A stretch of DNA of 64,000 bases from CAYNJG01 sp964397295 (GCA_964397295.1 CAYNJG010000008.1:1-64000), one strand, 5' to 3'. Numbered from the stretch's first letter, positions 42,623-51,628 are shown. Notes: generated by a model not told the origin, from the sequence alone. Program-made: numbers and translations.

Positions 42623-42677
42623 CGGCCCAAAGCAGCTAAGTCCCCATGGAACTGGCTGTTTGGGCCGCTTTTGTTTA
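42623..42677 (+). terminator. Rho-independent terminator after the HPF-PTS-RNase E/G unit
   Basis: CGGCCCAAAGCAGC (42623-42636) pairs with GCTGTTTGGGCCG (42655-42667) with one bulged base, an 18-nt loop and a following T-rich CTTTTGTTT. It ends 78 nt after the RNase E/G stop. Confidence 0.85.
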
Positions 42678-42739
42678 CTGTCATACGTTCAGCATTTGCA
42701 GCAGGTGAGCGTGTTGCCCGCAGAACTCGCCAGTGTTTC

Positions 42740-42768
42740 TCGACATACTGTGGTCGTCTTGCCATAAT
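42740..42768 (+). promoter_or_regulatory. Sigma-70-type extended -10 promoter
   Basis: TCGACA (42740-42745), a 17-bp spacer ending TGC, and CATAAT (42763-42768), one mismatch from each consensus plus a TG extension. It lies 51 nt upstream of the lipoprotein start at 42820. Confidence 0.5.
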
Positions 42769-42819
42769 TTGTGGTTGCTCCGCTCAGTTCCTTTCGTTGA
42801 TTCGTCAAGAAACAAAATT

Positions 42820-44931
42820 ATGCGAAACTTCAACGCAGTCTTGAAATTCTTACTGCTCAATATCCTTATGCTCGCTGTTATTGGTTGCGGGGAGAGCGAG
42901 GAACCACAGTTGGATGGAACGGGAACTCCTCCAATACCAGGGTATGTCTGGGATCCCGACGCATCCGGTGGACAGGGTTCGTGGGTTAATCCGGACGCTG
43001 GCTATGCCGGCGGAGCATCTGATGACGACGAAGATGACGAGGAGGAGGATGATCGGCGGGGCACGGCAGGAAGCTCAGCGAATGATTCTGATCCCTATGC
43101 TGTTTCGGAGCCACCCAAAGACGAGGACATGGATGAGGACGAAGAAGCAGACGAACCTGCTAGTAGTAGCGACGGCTACACAGCAAGTGGTGGTGGATAC
43201 GACGACCCGTACAATCAACCGCAGGCTGACCCTCGAGAGTACGCCGAACGCGTTGAGCCGATCTTGCGTGCGCATTGCTACAACTGCCACGGTGGCGGGC
43301 CCCGTGGCATGAAGGGTGACATTGCTTTGCATAGCCCCAACGCAATTCACAAAGCCGACGTCATTGTGGCGAATTCCCCTGACGACAGCGAGCTGTATTA
43401 CCGTATCTCACGGGAAAGTCAGGATCGCGAGCGTATGCCGCCACAGGGTCCTGGTCTTAGCAAGGATGAACTGAAAGTCATCGAGAACTGGATCAAAGCA
43501 GGTGCATCATTCGGCGACGCGCCATTGGATCGCGAACCCGTCATTGTGGCTGGTGGTGGTGGCGGCGGTGCTGGTGGCTATGGCGCCGGAGATGGATACG
43601 CAGACGATGCATACGCTACCGGTGGCCGTGGTGGTCGTGGTGGCGGACGCGGTGGTGATGACGAAGAGTCAGCGCGACAAGCGCCTTCGCAACCTGAGAA
43701 TCTCGCTGATTGGGCAAGCCAATCGTTCGGAGCCGGACGTGATTCTGAAGCGATGCGTCAACTACATGCTCAAGCACTTGTGAAATCTGATGCGGGCAAG
43801 TCGGTATTGGATCAGTATCAGTGGGTGCAAGGACTGAAGCGTGCGAAACTGGCCGTCCGTTGGGGCGTTGGTGTTAAGTACAAAGTCAAAGATGGGTTTA
43901 CTGGTTCTCCTCGCGCCGTTGGTGTCGTTCAAGATCTTCCCGGAGACGACTTTGACGATGTCACGGAGTCGGAAGGCGCTACGGCTGATTTCCAAAGCTC
44001 GACACTCGATTACTACACGGGCGATATCGGTAAAGAGTTGCTACTACGACTACAATTCCGAATCGATCGATCGTACTACGGAGATCTACTGAAGAAAGAA
44101 CTAGATAAGGCTCGCTCCGGTGGCGACGACGATGACTTCGATGACGACGACGGCGGATTCGGCCGTGGTCGCAGGCGTGGATCCGGTGGCGGCGGTCGGT
44201 TTGGTCGCGGACGTGGTGGTCGCGGCGGTGGAGGTGATGCCTACGGTCTCGGTGGAGGAGGAGACAACAGCGAAAATGAAAAACCAGATGGCGAGAAGAT
44301 TGAACAACTCATGCCAGGCGTGACCTTGCTCGGCGAGGCACCGAATGCAGAGCTCTTCAAACGTGCCATGGAACAAAACGTTGATTTGCTGGTTATGTTC
44401 GACATAGTTGCTGACCCAAATAGGATCCAAGAATTCGTCGATACTTCGACGCGAGTTCGATTGTACGACGTGCTTACCCAAGAGCAGGTTGCGATTACCG
44501 GAAAAATCAACAACATCGCGATTCAAAAGGCTCGATCTAAGGACGGTGAAGACGAAACGATCCTCGAGGAGATGGACAAGATCTTTGAAGTCGCGGACGA
44601 GAAGTACAGGGTAAAGGAATTTCCAGACGCCACATCCGCGAAAGCGCAAAAGAGCGTGCTGGGTTTTGTACGGGGAATACTGGAGCATCCTTCGGAAGAT
44701 CCACTTTGGAAACTCGCCGAAGTTCGTTTCTACGAACATCGCGGTGCACTGAAACCGGAACATGCCGAGGCTGCGTTCAAGAAAATTCTTCCGCAGCAAG
44801 CCGCCAAGCTGAAGAACGTCAAAGACGACAACGAGATTCGTACTACGTTGTCTAAGTGGCTCGTGGTCGATGACGCGGCTACCGGACGGGACGACGACGA
44901 GGAAAGCGAACCGGACAACACATTCCGGTAG
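42820..44931 (+). CDS. Lipoprotein with planctomycete cytochrome-type CxxCH domain and Gly/Asp-rich segments
   Basis: 703 residues from the ATG at 42820, chosen because a lipoprotein signal follows (Cys23 after VIG). Residues 38-67 are the WDPDAS-x-GQGSWVNP module also found in SdhC. Then come an acidic stretch (65-115), a haem-binding-type domain beginning YAERVEPILRAHCYNCH (Cys153-His157) and ending KVIENWIKAGA, as in PSCyt1-type domains, a Gly-rich linker, a middle domain, a second Asp/Gly/Arg-rich linker and a C-terminal domain (about 540-690). Only the haem domain and lipidation are recognisable. Likely a periplasm-facing membrane-anchored electron carrier or structural protein; function unknown. 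Confidence 0.75.
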   Translation: MRNFNAVLKFLLLNILMLAVIGCGESEEPQLDGTGTPPIPGYVWDPDASGGQGSWVNPDAGYAGGASDDDEDDEEEDDRRGTAGSSANDSDPYAVSEPPKDEDMDEDEEADEPASSSDGYTASGGGYDDPYNQPQADPREYAERVEPILRAHCYNCHGGGPRGMKGDIALHSPNAIHKADVIVANSPDDSELYYRISRESQDRERMPPQGPGLSKDELKVIENWIKAGASFGDAPLDREPVIVAGGGGGGAGGYGAGDGYADDAYATGGRGGRGGGRGGDDEESARQAPSQPENLADWASQSFGAGRDSEAMRQLHAQALVKSDAGKSVLDQYQWVQGLKRAKLAVRWGVGVKYKVKDGFTGSPRAVGVVQDLPGDDFDDVTESEGATADFQSSTLDYYTGDIGKELLLRLQFRIDRSYYGDLLKKELDKARSGGDDDDFDDDDGGFGRGRRRGSGGGGRFGRGRGGRGGGGDAYGLGGGGDNSENEKPDGEKIEQLMPGVTLLGEAPNAELFKRAMEQNVDLLVMFDIVADPNRIQEFVDTSTRVRLYDVLTQEQVAITGKINNIAIQKARSKDGEDETILEEMDKIFEVADEKYRVKEFPDATSAKAQKSVLGFVRGILEHPSEDPLWKLAEVRFYEHRGALKPEHAEAAFKKILPQQAAKLKNVKDDNEIRTTLSKWLVVDDAATGRDDDEESEPDNTFR
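42931..43020 (+). repeat. 90-bp coding module, copy A (in the lipoprotein)
   Basis: Matches 61621-61710 on the minus strand: I count 82 of 90 bases identical, and 60 of 62 in the core 42931-42992. Both copies are read in the same frame and encode PIPG-[YF]-VWDPDAS followed by GQGSWVNP and a GYA-x-GA end. Here it lies between the lipid anchor and an Asp/Glu run. Confidence 0.9.
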
Positions 44932-45022
44932 AAGCTCGCTCGGACGCCAGCGGCGAGATCATGCTCTTCACATAGGTTCCATACTTTCGAATCGATTCGG
45001 CGAATCAACCACGGAGTCACCA

Positions 45023-45913
45023 ATGCGACGTAGAAACTTCCTCAAATCAGCATCGGTTGCCGCAGTCTCGTTGCCGTGGTTCTTGCAACAAGGCTTTGCA
45101 AAGGACACTCCGGCGCACAAGTATCTCGATACGATCGGGTTGCAACTGTGGACGGTTCGAAACCAACTGGAGGAAGATATCCCCGGTACACTCAAAGCAG
45201 TCGCGGATGCGGGGTACCAGCAGGTGGAGCTTGGTGGCGTCATGGACGCAGACAAGTACATTCCTGTCGCGAAAGATTTGGGGATGAACGTGACATCCGC
45301 GTTCATCGATTGGCAGTCGATCGCGAATCCGAAAGCCGATGGCTCTAAGGACATCAACGCCATCATCGAAAAGGCCCAAGAGCTCAAGCTCAAACACCTT
45401 GTGTTTGGCTACATCGGTAAAGGCCATCGTGAAACCGTAGATCACTACAAAACCCACGCTGAAAACGCCAACAAAGCCGGTGAAAAGTCCAAAGCCGCTG
45501 GCATCCAACTCTGTTACCACAATCACTCGTTTGAGTTTGCTGACTTAGGCGACGGAAAAACAGGTTGGGACGTATTGGTTGATTCTTTCGACAAAGAAAA
45601 CGTCAAATTCGAAGTCGATGTGTTTTGGGTGAAGGTCGGTGGACTTGACCCGTACAAGACCATGAAAGCCCTGGACGGACGCGTCTCGCAAGTGCACCTC
45701 AAGGATATACAAAAAGGAACGGGTACAATTCACGACGAAGGCAAAGTTCCTCACGAAGCTTTCCAAGAGTTGGGCGATGGCACAATCAACATGAAACGAG
45801 TGATGAATATCGCCGCCAAGATCGGTGTCGAACAGTGTCATGTCGAGCAAGACCAATCGCCCAACCCGATTGCCAGTATTGGCCAAAGCATGACGCACCT
45901 AAAGACGTTGTAG
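45023..45913 (+). CDS. Twin-arginine-exported sugar phosphate isomerase/epimerase-like TIM barrel
   Basis: 296 residues from the ATG at 45023 (CGGAG upstream), chosen because it starts the Tat-like signal MRRRNFLKSASVAAVSLP; the longer frame from 44870 overlaps the lipoprotein gene. The mature part is a xylose-isomerase-like TIM barrel: IGLQLWTVRNQL, ADAGYQQVELGG, CYHNHSFEF, KFEVDVFWVKVGG, and VSQVHLKD, with His and Glu/Asp at metal-binding positions. Planctomycetes carry many such exported sugar isomerase homologues; substrate unknown. It follows the lipoprotein by 91 nt and is convergent with the Gfo/Idh gene. Confidence 0.88.
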   Translation: MRRRNFLKSASVAAVSLPWFLQQGFAKDTPAHKYLDTIGLQLWTVRNQLEEDIPGTLKAVADAGYQQVELGGVMDADKYIPVAKDLGMNVTSAFIDWQSIANPKADGSKDINAIIEKAQELKLKHLVFGYIGKGHRETVDHYKTHAENANKAGEKSKAAGIQLCYHNHSFEFADLGDGKTGWDVLVDSFDKENVKFEVDVFWVKVGGLDPYKTMKALDGRVSQVHLKDIQKGTGTIHDEGKVPHEAFQELGDGTINMKRVMNIAAKIGVEQCHVEQDQSPNPIASIGQSMTHLKTL

Positions 45914-45941
45914 AACGACTTCGGTAGCACGCCTAAGACGA

Positions 45942-45973
45942 CGATGTTGCCGAGTCGAGCGGGTTCAACATCG
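45942..45973. terminator. Hairpin between convergent genes
   Basis: CGATGTTG (45942-45949) pairs perfectly with CAACATCG (45966-45973) around a 16-nt loop, midway between the ends of two convergent genes. No T tract on either side, so a bidirectional role is only plausible. Confidence 0.35.
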
Positions 45974-46016
45974 ATTGCATGAGCCGTGCCTTAGATTTCG
46001 ACGTTCCCAGATGTTC

Positions 46017-47318
46017 CTACAGGCCGGCAACTTTCCAACCGTCTCGGTATTCTCGACGAAGTAAATCGTTTGCCGAAGCCATGTCGCAGCGCATGTTCTT
46101 CGAGTCCCACTTGATGGCTTTTCCCGTTCGCACGGCAACGTTGCCCAGCAAAACCGTTTCTGTGAGCGGACCGGAATACGAAAACGGACAAGACGTTTTC
46201 CCATTTCCTTTGATCGCGTCCGTCCACTGCGTGTAGTGGTTGTCGATTGGGGCCGCTACGATTTTCGTGTCGGCAAAGTCGCCCTTCGGTAACAGTGTGG
46301 GTGGATTAAAGTAATCAACGAGCAATTGCCCTTTGTCGCCAATGAAGAGAATTCCGTTCTCGAGTATTTTCTGGTCGTTTGGAATCTCAAACAGGTCTCG
46401 CGGCGGTAACTTTGCGCCGTCGTACCAAGTCATCGGAAGCGATTTGGATGTCCACTTCGTGCCTGGGAATTCGTATTGAAGGATGCTCCATGCTGGGCCT
46501 GTTTCATTGTTTGGCATCGGCCCAGTCGGAGTGACCGAAGTCGGCGGACCCAGCTCCAAAGCTGAAATTACGGGGTCCATTCCATGGCATCCCATATCGC
46601 CCAACGCGCCCGTACCAAAGTCCCAGAATGCGCGCCAGTGAAACGGGTGGTAGCCATCGGCGTAGGGCCGTTCGGGCGCTACGCCCAGCCAGTTGTTCCA
46701 GTGCAGACTGTCGGGCGCTGGTTTCGACGTGGCGCGATCTTTGTTTTGTTCCCAAAAACCAACGGGCCGATCGGTCCAAACGTGAACGTCCGACACGCGT
46801 CCGATTGTCCCGCCTTGGACTAGTTGCACTGCCGTTTTGAAGAACGTGTTCGAGTGGTGTTGAATGCCCATCTGCGTAATCGCACCGTGACGTTCGGCGG
46901 CAAGCGTTAACTGTCTGGCTTCGAATACTGAATGAGCCAGCGGTTTTTGGGTGTACGTGTGTTTGCCGGCGGATAAGGCACTCATGGTGACAGGAGCGTG
47001 CATGTGATCGGGAATCGAGACCGTAACCGCATCAACGTCGGTTTGTTCCAGAAGCTTTCGCCAATCCGTGTACTTCTTGGCCTTGGGGAATTTTTCGGCA
47101 GCCTTCGCCAACCGTTCTTCGTCAACGTCACAAATCGCGACGATCTGATTCCCGGCGGATGTTTCCTCCATGTCGGACCAACCTTTGCCCCCGACACCGA
47201 TGCAGCCAATTTGAACTTCACTACTTGCTGCGGCCCACGTTGGCTTTGCCGTACATGTCGCGAGACCGAGTCCAAGTGATCCGTAAATGAAATTGCGTCG
47301 ATTCAATCGTTGCGACAT
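46017..47318 (-). CDS. Gfo/Idh/MocA family oxidoreductase, twin-arginine signal
   Basis: 433 residues from the ATG at 47318, chosen because it precedes a Tat-type signal (NRRNFIYGSLGLGLATC). The NAD(P)-binding fold follows (IGCIGVGGKGWSD, IVAICDVDEERL), then the family motif region HTYTQKPLAHSVFEARQL with the catalytic-type Lys-Pro, and the C-terminal domain with DMGCHGMDPV. Planctomycete genomes have many exported members that act on sugars or inositol-like compounds; the substrate cannot be assigned. It starts 37 nt after the MoaD-like gene on the same strand, so it may be read with the AOR cluster. Confidence 0.92.
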   Translation of the reverse strand: MSQRLNRRNFIYGSLGLGLATCTAKPTWAAASSEVQIGCIGVGGKGWSDMEETSAGNQIVAICDVDEERLAKAAEKFPKAKKYTDWRKLLEQTDVDAVTVSIPDHMHAPVTMSALSAGKHTYTQKPLAHSVFEARQLTLAAERHGAITQMGIQHHSNTFFKTAVQLVQGGTIGRVSDVHVWTDRPVGFWEQNKDRATSKPAPDSLHWNNWLGVAPERPYADGYHPFHWRAFWDFGTGALGDMGCHGMDPVISALELGPPTSVTPTGPMPNNETGPAWSILQYEFPGTKWTSKSLPMTWYDGAKLPPRDLFEIPNDQKILENGILFIGDKGQLLVDYFNPPTLLPKGDFADTKIVAAPIDNHYTQWTDAIKGNGKTSCPFSYSGPLTETVLLGNVAVRTGKAIKWDSKNMRCDMASANDLLRREYRDGWKVAGL

Positions 47319-47355
47319 GGCTAGGTCTCTGGAGCAAGTTGTCTGTAAGTCAAAT

Positions 47356-47583
47356 CTAGCCACCGCCGACGGGCGGTAGCACGACCAATTCGTCATCTTC
47401 GTTGAGTTTGGTTTCCTGGTCTCGTTGAATCAATCCATTGACACTAAACGCTTGAATGGAATCGCCTTCAATGTTCAGCACAGTCAGAACATCTGCGATC
47501 GTCGCGCCAGATTCGAGATCCAGTTCGCCACCATCCGGAGTCTTTTCCTTGAGCATACCCATCAGTTTGATTTTGATTTTCAT
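47356..47583 (-). CDS. MoaD/ThiS-family sulfur-carrier protein
   Basis: 75 residues, a ubiquitin-like beta-grasp protein ending in the diagnostic Gly-Gly tail (VVLPPVGGG). The C-terminal glycine is adenylated and thiocarboxylated in molybdopterin synthesis. It overlaps the FAD oxidoreductase stop by 4 nt (ATGA) and is the last gene of the AOR cluster, so it probably serves the tungsten/molybdenum pterin cofactor for that enzyme. Related MoaD-like genes accompany several AOR-family operons. Confidence 0.88.
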   Translation of the reverse strand: MKIKIKLMGMLKEKTPDGGELDLESGATIADVLTVLNIEGDSIQAFSVNGLIQRDQETKLNEDDELVVLPPVGGG

Positions 47584-48965
47584 GACGGCTTCTGTCCAAC
47601 GTAAGAGGCGTGATGTGGAGTCACCACGGCTTTGGGTTTTCGATCACCGGAATGAAAAGTACGCGCTGTAGCTGCTTGGCCCAGTAGAGTTGTCTGTCGC
47701 AACGTTTCGGCGACGCCGGATCCAATAAATGCGCGTCGGACGTCGAATGGATTTTGTTTCAGGAAATCCTTCCAGTCGCCCAAGGCAGTTTGCGTCTGAA
47801 TAAGGCCTTTGATCATGCCGACGTCGGTCAACATCCCAACATTGCTTGCTTGGCCGACAAACATCGCGCCGGAAATCTTGTCGCCGGACCAGAGCAGCTT
47901 GCGATAAACGTTTGTCGCTTCGCTGGAGATCTCGAAAGACTCCGCCGAACTATCATTCCAATTGCCGTAGCTTACGCACTGAAGGCCGCAGACGTCCAAG
48001 ACATTCATCGAGAGACTTCCAGGGTACGCAATCGATTTGCCAGCCATATTCGCACCCGCGATTCGGCCGTGATCAACTGCGGTCGGGTGAATGGCATGAA
48101 CCTCGGCGTTGCCGCCCAGCAGTGATGGCCCTTGAGCACAATCGCCCGCGGCGAAAATCGCTGGGTCGCTGGTTTGCATGTTTGCGTTGACGAGAATGCC
48201 GTGATCGGATTTCAGGCCGACAGCAGTGGCGAGTTGCGTATTTGGATTGACGCCAACAGCGACTACCACCAGATCTGCTTCGATTTCACCCACTGTCGTG
48301 GCAACTTGTTTCGTTCCGCTGCTGGTTTCTGTGATACCGGAAACGGAAGTTCCCGTGTGAACCTTCACTTTCTTTTGCTCAAGCCAACGTTCGACGAACT
48401 TTGCTGAGTCCCCCGACAACATGCGAGGCAAAACGTTTGACTCACGTTCAACAACAGTCAGGTCGCACCCGCGTTTATACAACGCGCTGAGAATAATGAA
48501 CCCAATGAACCCTGCGCCTACCAGCACCACTTTCGGATTCTTTTTGCCCTCGAGAATCTCCAATCCACGTTCGACATGGCGGAGATTCCATTTTGGTGTG
48601 ACGCCCGATCGGTCACTGCCTTCAACGGGAAGATCCATCGGAGTTGATCCGGTGGCGAGCAAGAGTTGGTCGTAGTTGATCGACTGGCCGTCGTTAGTCG
48701 CTATCGATTTAGCCCCCGCATCGATCGAATCAACTCGGATTCCAAATTTCGTCTGTACATTCAAGCGTTCGAAGTAGGCATCGTCGCCGGTATACGTTTG
48801 TTCGCGAGGAATTTGACCGGACAACCAATACGGCAAGGCCATGCGAGAATGTGCCACCTCGTCACTGATGAGAGTGATTTCGGAGGGTGTGGTTTCGAGT
48901 TGTCGAATGGTTTCGATGGCGTTAGTCGCAGCAGGACCGCCGCCGATGATGACATTGTGAGGCAT
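47580..48965 (-). CDS. FAD-dependent pyridine-nucleotide-disulfide-type oxidoreductase (AOR partner)
   Basis: 461 residues. N-terminal FAD-binding VIIGGGPAATNAIETIR (about 5-21), a second dinucleotide motif VVLVGAGFIG (about 145-155), and the second FAD motif IFAAGDCAQG (about 268-277). There is no CxxxxC redox disulfide, so it is of the nitrite reductase/rubredoxin reductase-like class. It lies 21 nt after the AOR catalytic subunit and overlaps the MoaD-like gene. By analogy with the AorC subunit of Aromatoleum aldehyde oxidoreductase it would pass electrons between the iron-sulfur subunit and NAD(P); inferred from gene order. Confidence 0.85.
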   Translation of the reverse strand: MPHNVIIGGGPAATNAIETIRQLETTPSEITLISDEVAHSRMALPYWLSGQIPREQTYTGDDAYFERLNVQTKFGIRVDSIDAGAKSIATNDGQSINYDQLLLATGSTPMDLPVEGSDRSGVTPKWNLRHVERGLEILEGKKNPKVVLVGAGFIGFIILSALYKRGCDLTVVERESNVLPRMLSGDSAKFVERWLEQKKVKVHTGTSVSGITETSSGTKQVATTVGEIEADLVVVAVGVNPNTQLATAVGLKSDHGILVNANMQTSDPAIFAAGDCAQGPSLLGGNAEVHAIHPTAVDHGRIAGANMAGKSIAYPGSLSMNVLDVCGLQCVSYGNWNDSSAESFEISSEATNVYRKLLWSGDKISGAMFVGQASNVGMLTDVGMIKGLIQTQTALGDWKDFLKQNPFDVRRAFIGSGVAETLRQTTLLGQAATARTFHSGDRKPKAVVTPHHASYVGQKPS

Positions 48966-48986
48966 CTTTGTGTCTCTGGTTTCTCG

Positions 48987-50825
48987 TTAGAGTGCAGCGA
49001 GTCCTAGCTCGGCCAGTTTTTCTTGAGTTGGTACACCTTCTTCGTCCCAACCGCGAGACTCGTAGTAGATCGGTAGCATTTGGTCGAGCTTCACCGTGAC
49101 TCCGGCTGAAGGGCCCGACTTGTGTGCTTCTTTCAGCAATCGTTTTGGCAAGTTGTCGTCGGCCTTTGTTAGTCCAGCTTTGAGGTTGAACAAGCGTTCG
49201 AGGTTCCAGGTTCGCTCGCCAACTTTCACGAAGTCTTCGAGAGTGTATTCGTTACCGGTGGCTGCAGAAGAGCAGGGGATCAACGACTCGAGCGGTCCGC
49301 CAGCTGATCCAACGAACAGGCAGATTCCTGTGTTGTCGTGAACGGTTGAACGATGTTGCTCGTGCACCACCCATTCACTTTTGCCTTCGGGCACGTGTGG
49401 ATCATTTCCGTTGGATGTTTCGAAGCCAGGAGTCCAAGCTCGAAGGTGACAGGCGCCACGATTGCATGTCGCGTAAGCGATTCCCATGCCTTGGAAGCCT
49501 CGCGGATCATAGGCCGGAAACTCTTGACCTTTCACACCCATGAAAACATGCGGATTCTTGAGCTTCTCACCCATCCGCTTCGAGCCTTCTGCTAATTCGT
49601 CACCAAAACCTTCGCGGTAGGCTGTGGCTTCCGTCATGCGTACAAGTGCTTCTTCCGAACCAAACTTCAGCGGCATTTCCACATCGTTGTCGGTGATCAC
49701 GCCGTCTTCATACAGTTCCATCGCGGCGGCCAACGTTGCACCCATGGAAATCGGATCCATGCCCAAGTCATTGCACAACCAATTGGCTTTCAGCACTGCA
49801 TCCAAATCGCCAACCCCTGTGTCGGCACCTAGCGCCCAGGCCGATTCGTATTCCGGCCCTTCGTTGGCTTCTTTCCAGTTTCGCGGGTGCGTATTGACCA
49901 AGAACTTGTCAGCGATTTCGCCATCGAGTCGCGTTACACGACCGCACGCGATCGTGCAGGCAAAGCAGGCTTTGTTAGCCACCAAGCGAGTGTCTTTGAT
50001 CGTATTGCCGTTGAGATTTTCGTACTCATCGAACTGACCAGCCTGGAAGTTGTTTGTCGGTAGTCCGCCAAACGCCTGTGTCATGTCGATCGTTGCGGCC
50101 GTGCCTAGTTCTGTGAATGACTTGCGGCCTGGATTGTCTTGCATGGTTTCACGCATGTCCCAGACGGCTTTCATGAAGGCCGCCGGGTCCGCAACTTCGA
50201 CGCCGCCCGTTCCTCGTACAGCGATCGCCTTTAGATTCTTCGATCCCATAACTGTACCGACGCCACTTCGACCAGCGGCGCGGTGTTTGTCATTCATGAT
50301 GCAAGCGAAACGTACGAGGTTCTCGCCAGCAGGACCGATACTAGCGATTCGTAGCGCGGGAATTCCTAGCTCGGATCGCAAACCATCTTCTGTGTGGTTT
50401 ACTCCTTTGCCCCAGTACTCAGACGCGTCACGGATTTCCACTTGGTCGTCGTTGATGAAGAGATAAACCGGTTTGGGCGATTTACCTTCCACGATCAACA
50501 TGTCGTAGCCCGCGAACTTCAACTCGGGCCCCCAGTGGCCACCTGAGTTCGAAGTCGTAATCGCGTTGGTGAGCGCGCCCTTCGTCACGACCATGTATCG
50601 AGCACCGCACGGTACGGGCGTGCCAGTGAGCGGCCCGGTTGCGAAGATGATCTTGTTTTCGGGCGAGAGCGGATCGGCCTTCGGATCCATTTCCTCGTAC
50701 AAATAGCGCGCACCCAATCCGCGACCGCCAACGTATTCCTTCGCCCAGTCTTCGTTGAGTGGCTCTACCGTGGAAGTGCCTTCCGTGAGATTCACGCGAA
50801 GGATTTGGCCTTTCCATCCGGACAT
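48987..50825 (-). CDS. Aldehyde:ferredoxin oxidoreductase-family tungsten/molybdenum enzyme
   Basis: 612 residues, full length for AOR. The N-terminal WKGQILRVNLTEGTSTVEPL and YVGGRGLGARYLYEE, the pterin-binding TNSNSGG-like segment (TTSNSGGHWG), and GRSGVGTVMGSKNLKAI are diagnostic. Iron-sulfur ligands are Cys287, Cys290 and Cys294 (ACFACTIACG), and a fourth Cys lies in NTGICLF near residue 505. The family oxidises aldehydes to acids with a tungstopterin cofactor, or reduces acids. The ATG at 50825 follows the poly-ferredoxin gene by 75 nt. Aldehyde substrate unknown. Confidence 0.95.
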   Translation of the reverse strand: MSGWKGQILRVNLTEGTSTVEPLNEDWAKEYVGGRGLGARYLYEEMDPKADPLSPENKIIFATGPLTGTPVPCGARYMVVTKGALTNAITTSNSGGHWGPELKFAGYDMLIVEGKSPKPVYLFINDDQVEIRDASEYWGKGVNHTEDGLRSELGIPALRIASIGPAGENLVRFACIMNDKHRAAGRSGVGTVMGSKNLKAIAVRGTGGVEVADPAAFMKAVWDMRETMQDNPGRKSFTELGTAATIDMTQAFGGLPTNNFQAGQFDEYENLNGNTIKDTRLVANKACFACTIACGRVTRLDGEIADKFLVNTHPRNWKEANEGPEYESAWALGADTGVGDLDAVLKANWLCNDLGMDPISMGATLAAAMELYEDGVITDNDVEMPLKFGSEEALVRMTEATAYREGFGDELAEGSKRMGEKLKNPHVFMGVKGQEFPAYDPRGFQGMGIAYATCNRGACHLRAWTPGFETSNGNDPHVPEGKSEWVVHEQHRSTVHDNTGICLFVGSAGGPLESLIPCSSAATGNEYTLEDFVKVGERTWNLERLFNLKAGLTKADDNLPKRLLKEAHKSGPSAGVTVKLDQMLPIYYESRGWDEEGVPTQEKLAELGLAAL

Positions 50826-50900
50826 GTTCAGTTCCTGTTCTCTTGAGCTGCGGTGGCGCCGCGTCGATTGGTTGAGCGTTGGACTCAGTGGTTGTTTTAC

Positions 50901-51380
50901 TTACTCTTTTGCCGCCGCGAAGTTACCGGAGACTTTCTGTCCCCATTCGTCGAACCACGGCGTAACTTCCGACGCGTCTACGTAGTCGATTGCGTCGGTT
51001 GGGCAGCTCGTGACACACGCGGGATCTCCACCGCAAAGATTGCACTTGGCGGCCTTGTCGGTTTCGGGCAATGTAAAAACGGTTCCGAATGGGCACGCAA
51101 TCGTGCAGAGATGGCAACCGATGCAGAGCGGTTCCATGATTACCTTCGCACCCGTTTCTAAATCGATCGCGATCGCGTTGGTGGGACATGTGTTCATGCA
51201 CCATGCTTCGTCACACTGAACACAGGCAAACGGAGCGTAGCTTGCTTGCTCGTCGAAAACGTTGACTCGAATCAGAGACTGCGAAGGTTGGAACGTGCCG
51301 GTTTGCACCCACGAGCAAGCCAACTCGCACTGCATGCAGCCCGTGCATTTGTCGGGCAAAATCTGCAACGTCATGGCCAT
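50901..51380 (-). CDS. Four-cluster ferredoxin-type iron-sulfur subunit (AorA-like)
   Basis: 159 residues from the ATG at 51380 with GGAG upstream. Sixteen cysteines are arranged as four groups: CTGCMQCELAC, CVQCDEAWCMNTC, CIGCHLCTIAC and CNLCGGDPACVTSC, consistent with four [4Fe-4S] clusters as in HycB/NuoG-like electron-transfer subunits. It is the first gene of the AOR cluster and matches the AorA subunit of AorABC-type complexes in size and cluster number. Cytoplasmic, no signal peptide. Confidence 0.92.
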   Translation of the reverse strand: MAMTLQILPDKCTGCMQCELACSWVQTGTFQPSQSLIRVNVFDEQASYAPFACVQCDEAWCMNTCPTNAIAIDLETGAKVIMEPLCIGCHLCTIACPFGTVFTLPETDKAAKCNLCGGDPACVTSCPTDAIDYVDASEVTPWFDEWGQKVSGNFAAAKE

Positions 51381-51628
51381 AGTTCGTTTCTCCGTGCCGC
51401 TTTGATTCGTTTCGATTCGGTCGTATCTTCCACGGATTTTACCAGCCCGCATATAGCATCGCTAGCGCAGCACCGTTCAAAGTTTGCCCAACAGTAACTC
51501 TGGTAGGAATCGTCAACTCAGTTAATGGCGGTACCGATGGAAAGATCGGCCCGCAGAAGTAACACATCGGCGGGCCAAACTTTCCGCCTAAGCCCATCCT
51601 GCCGAATTCGAACATAAGGAAGCTTGCC

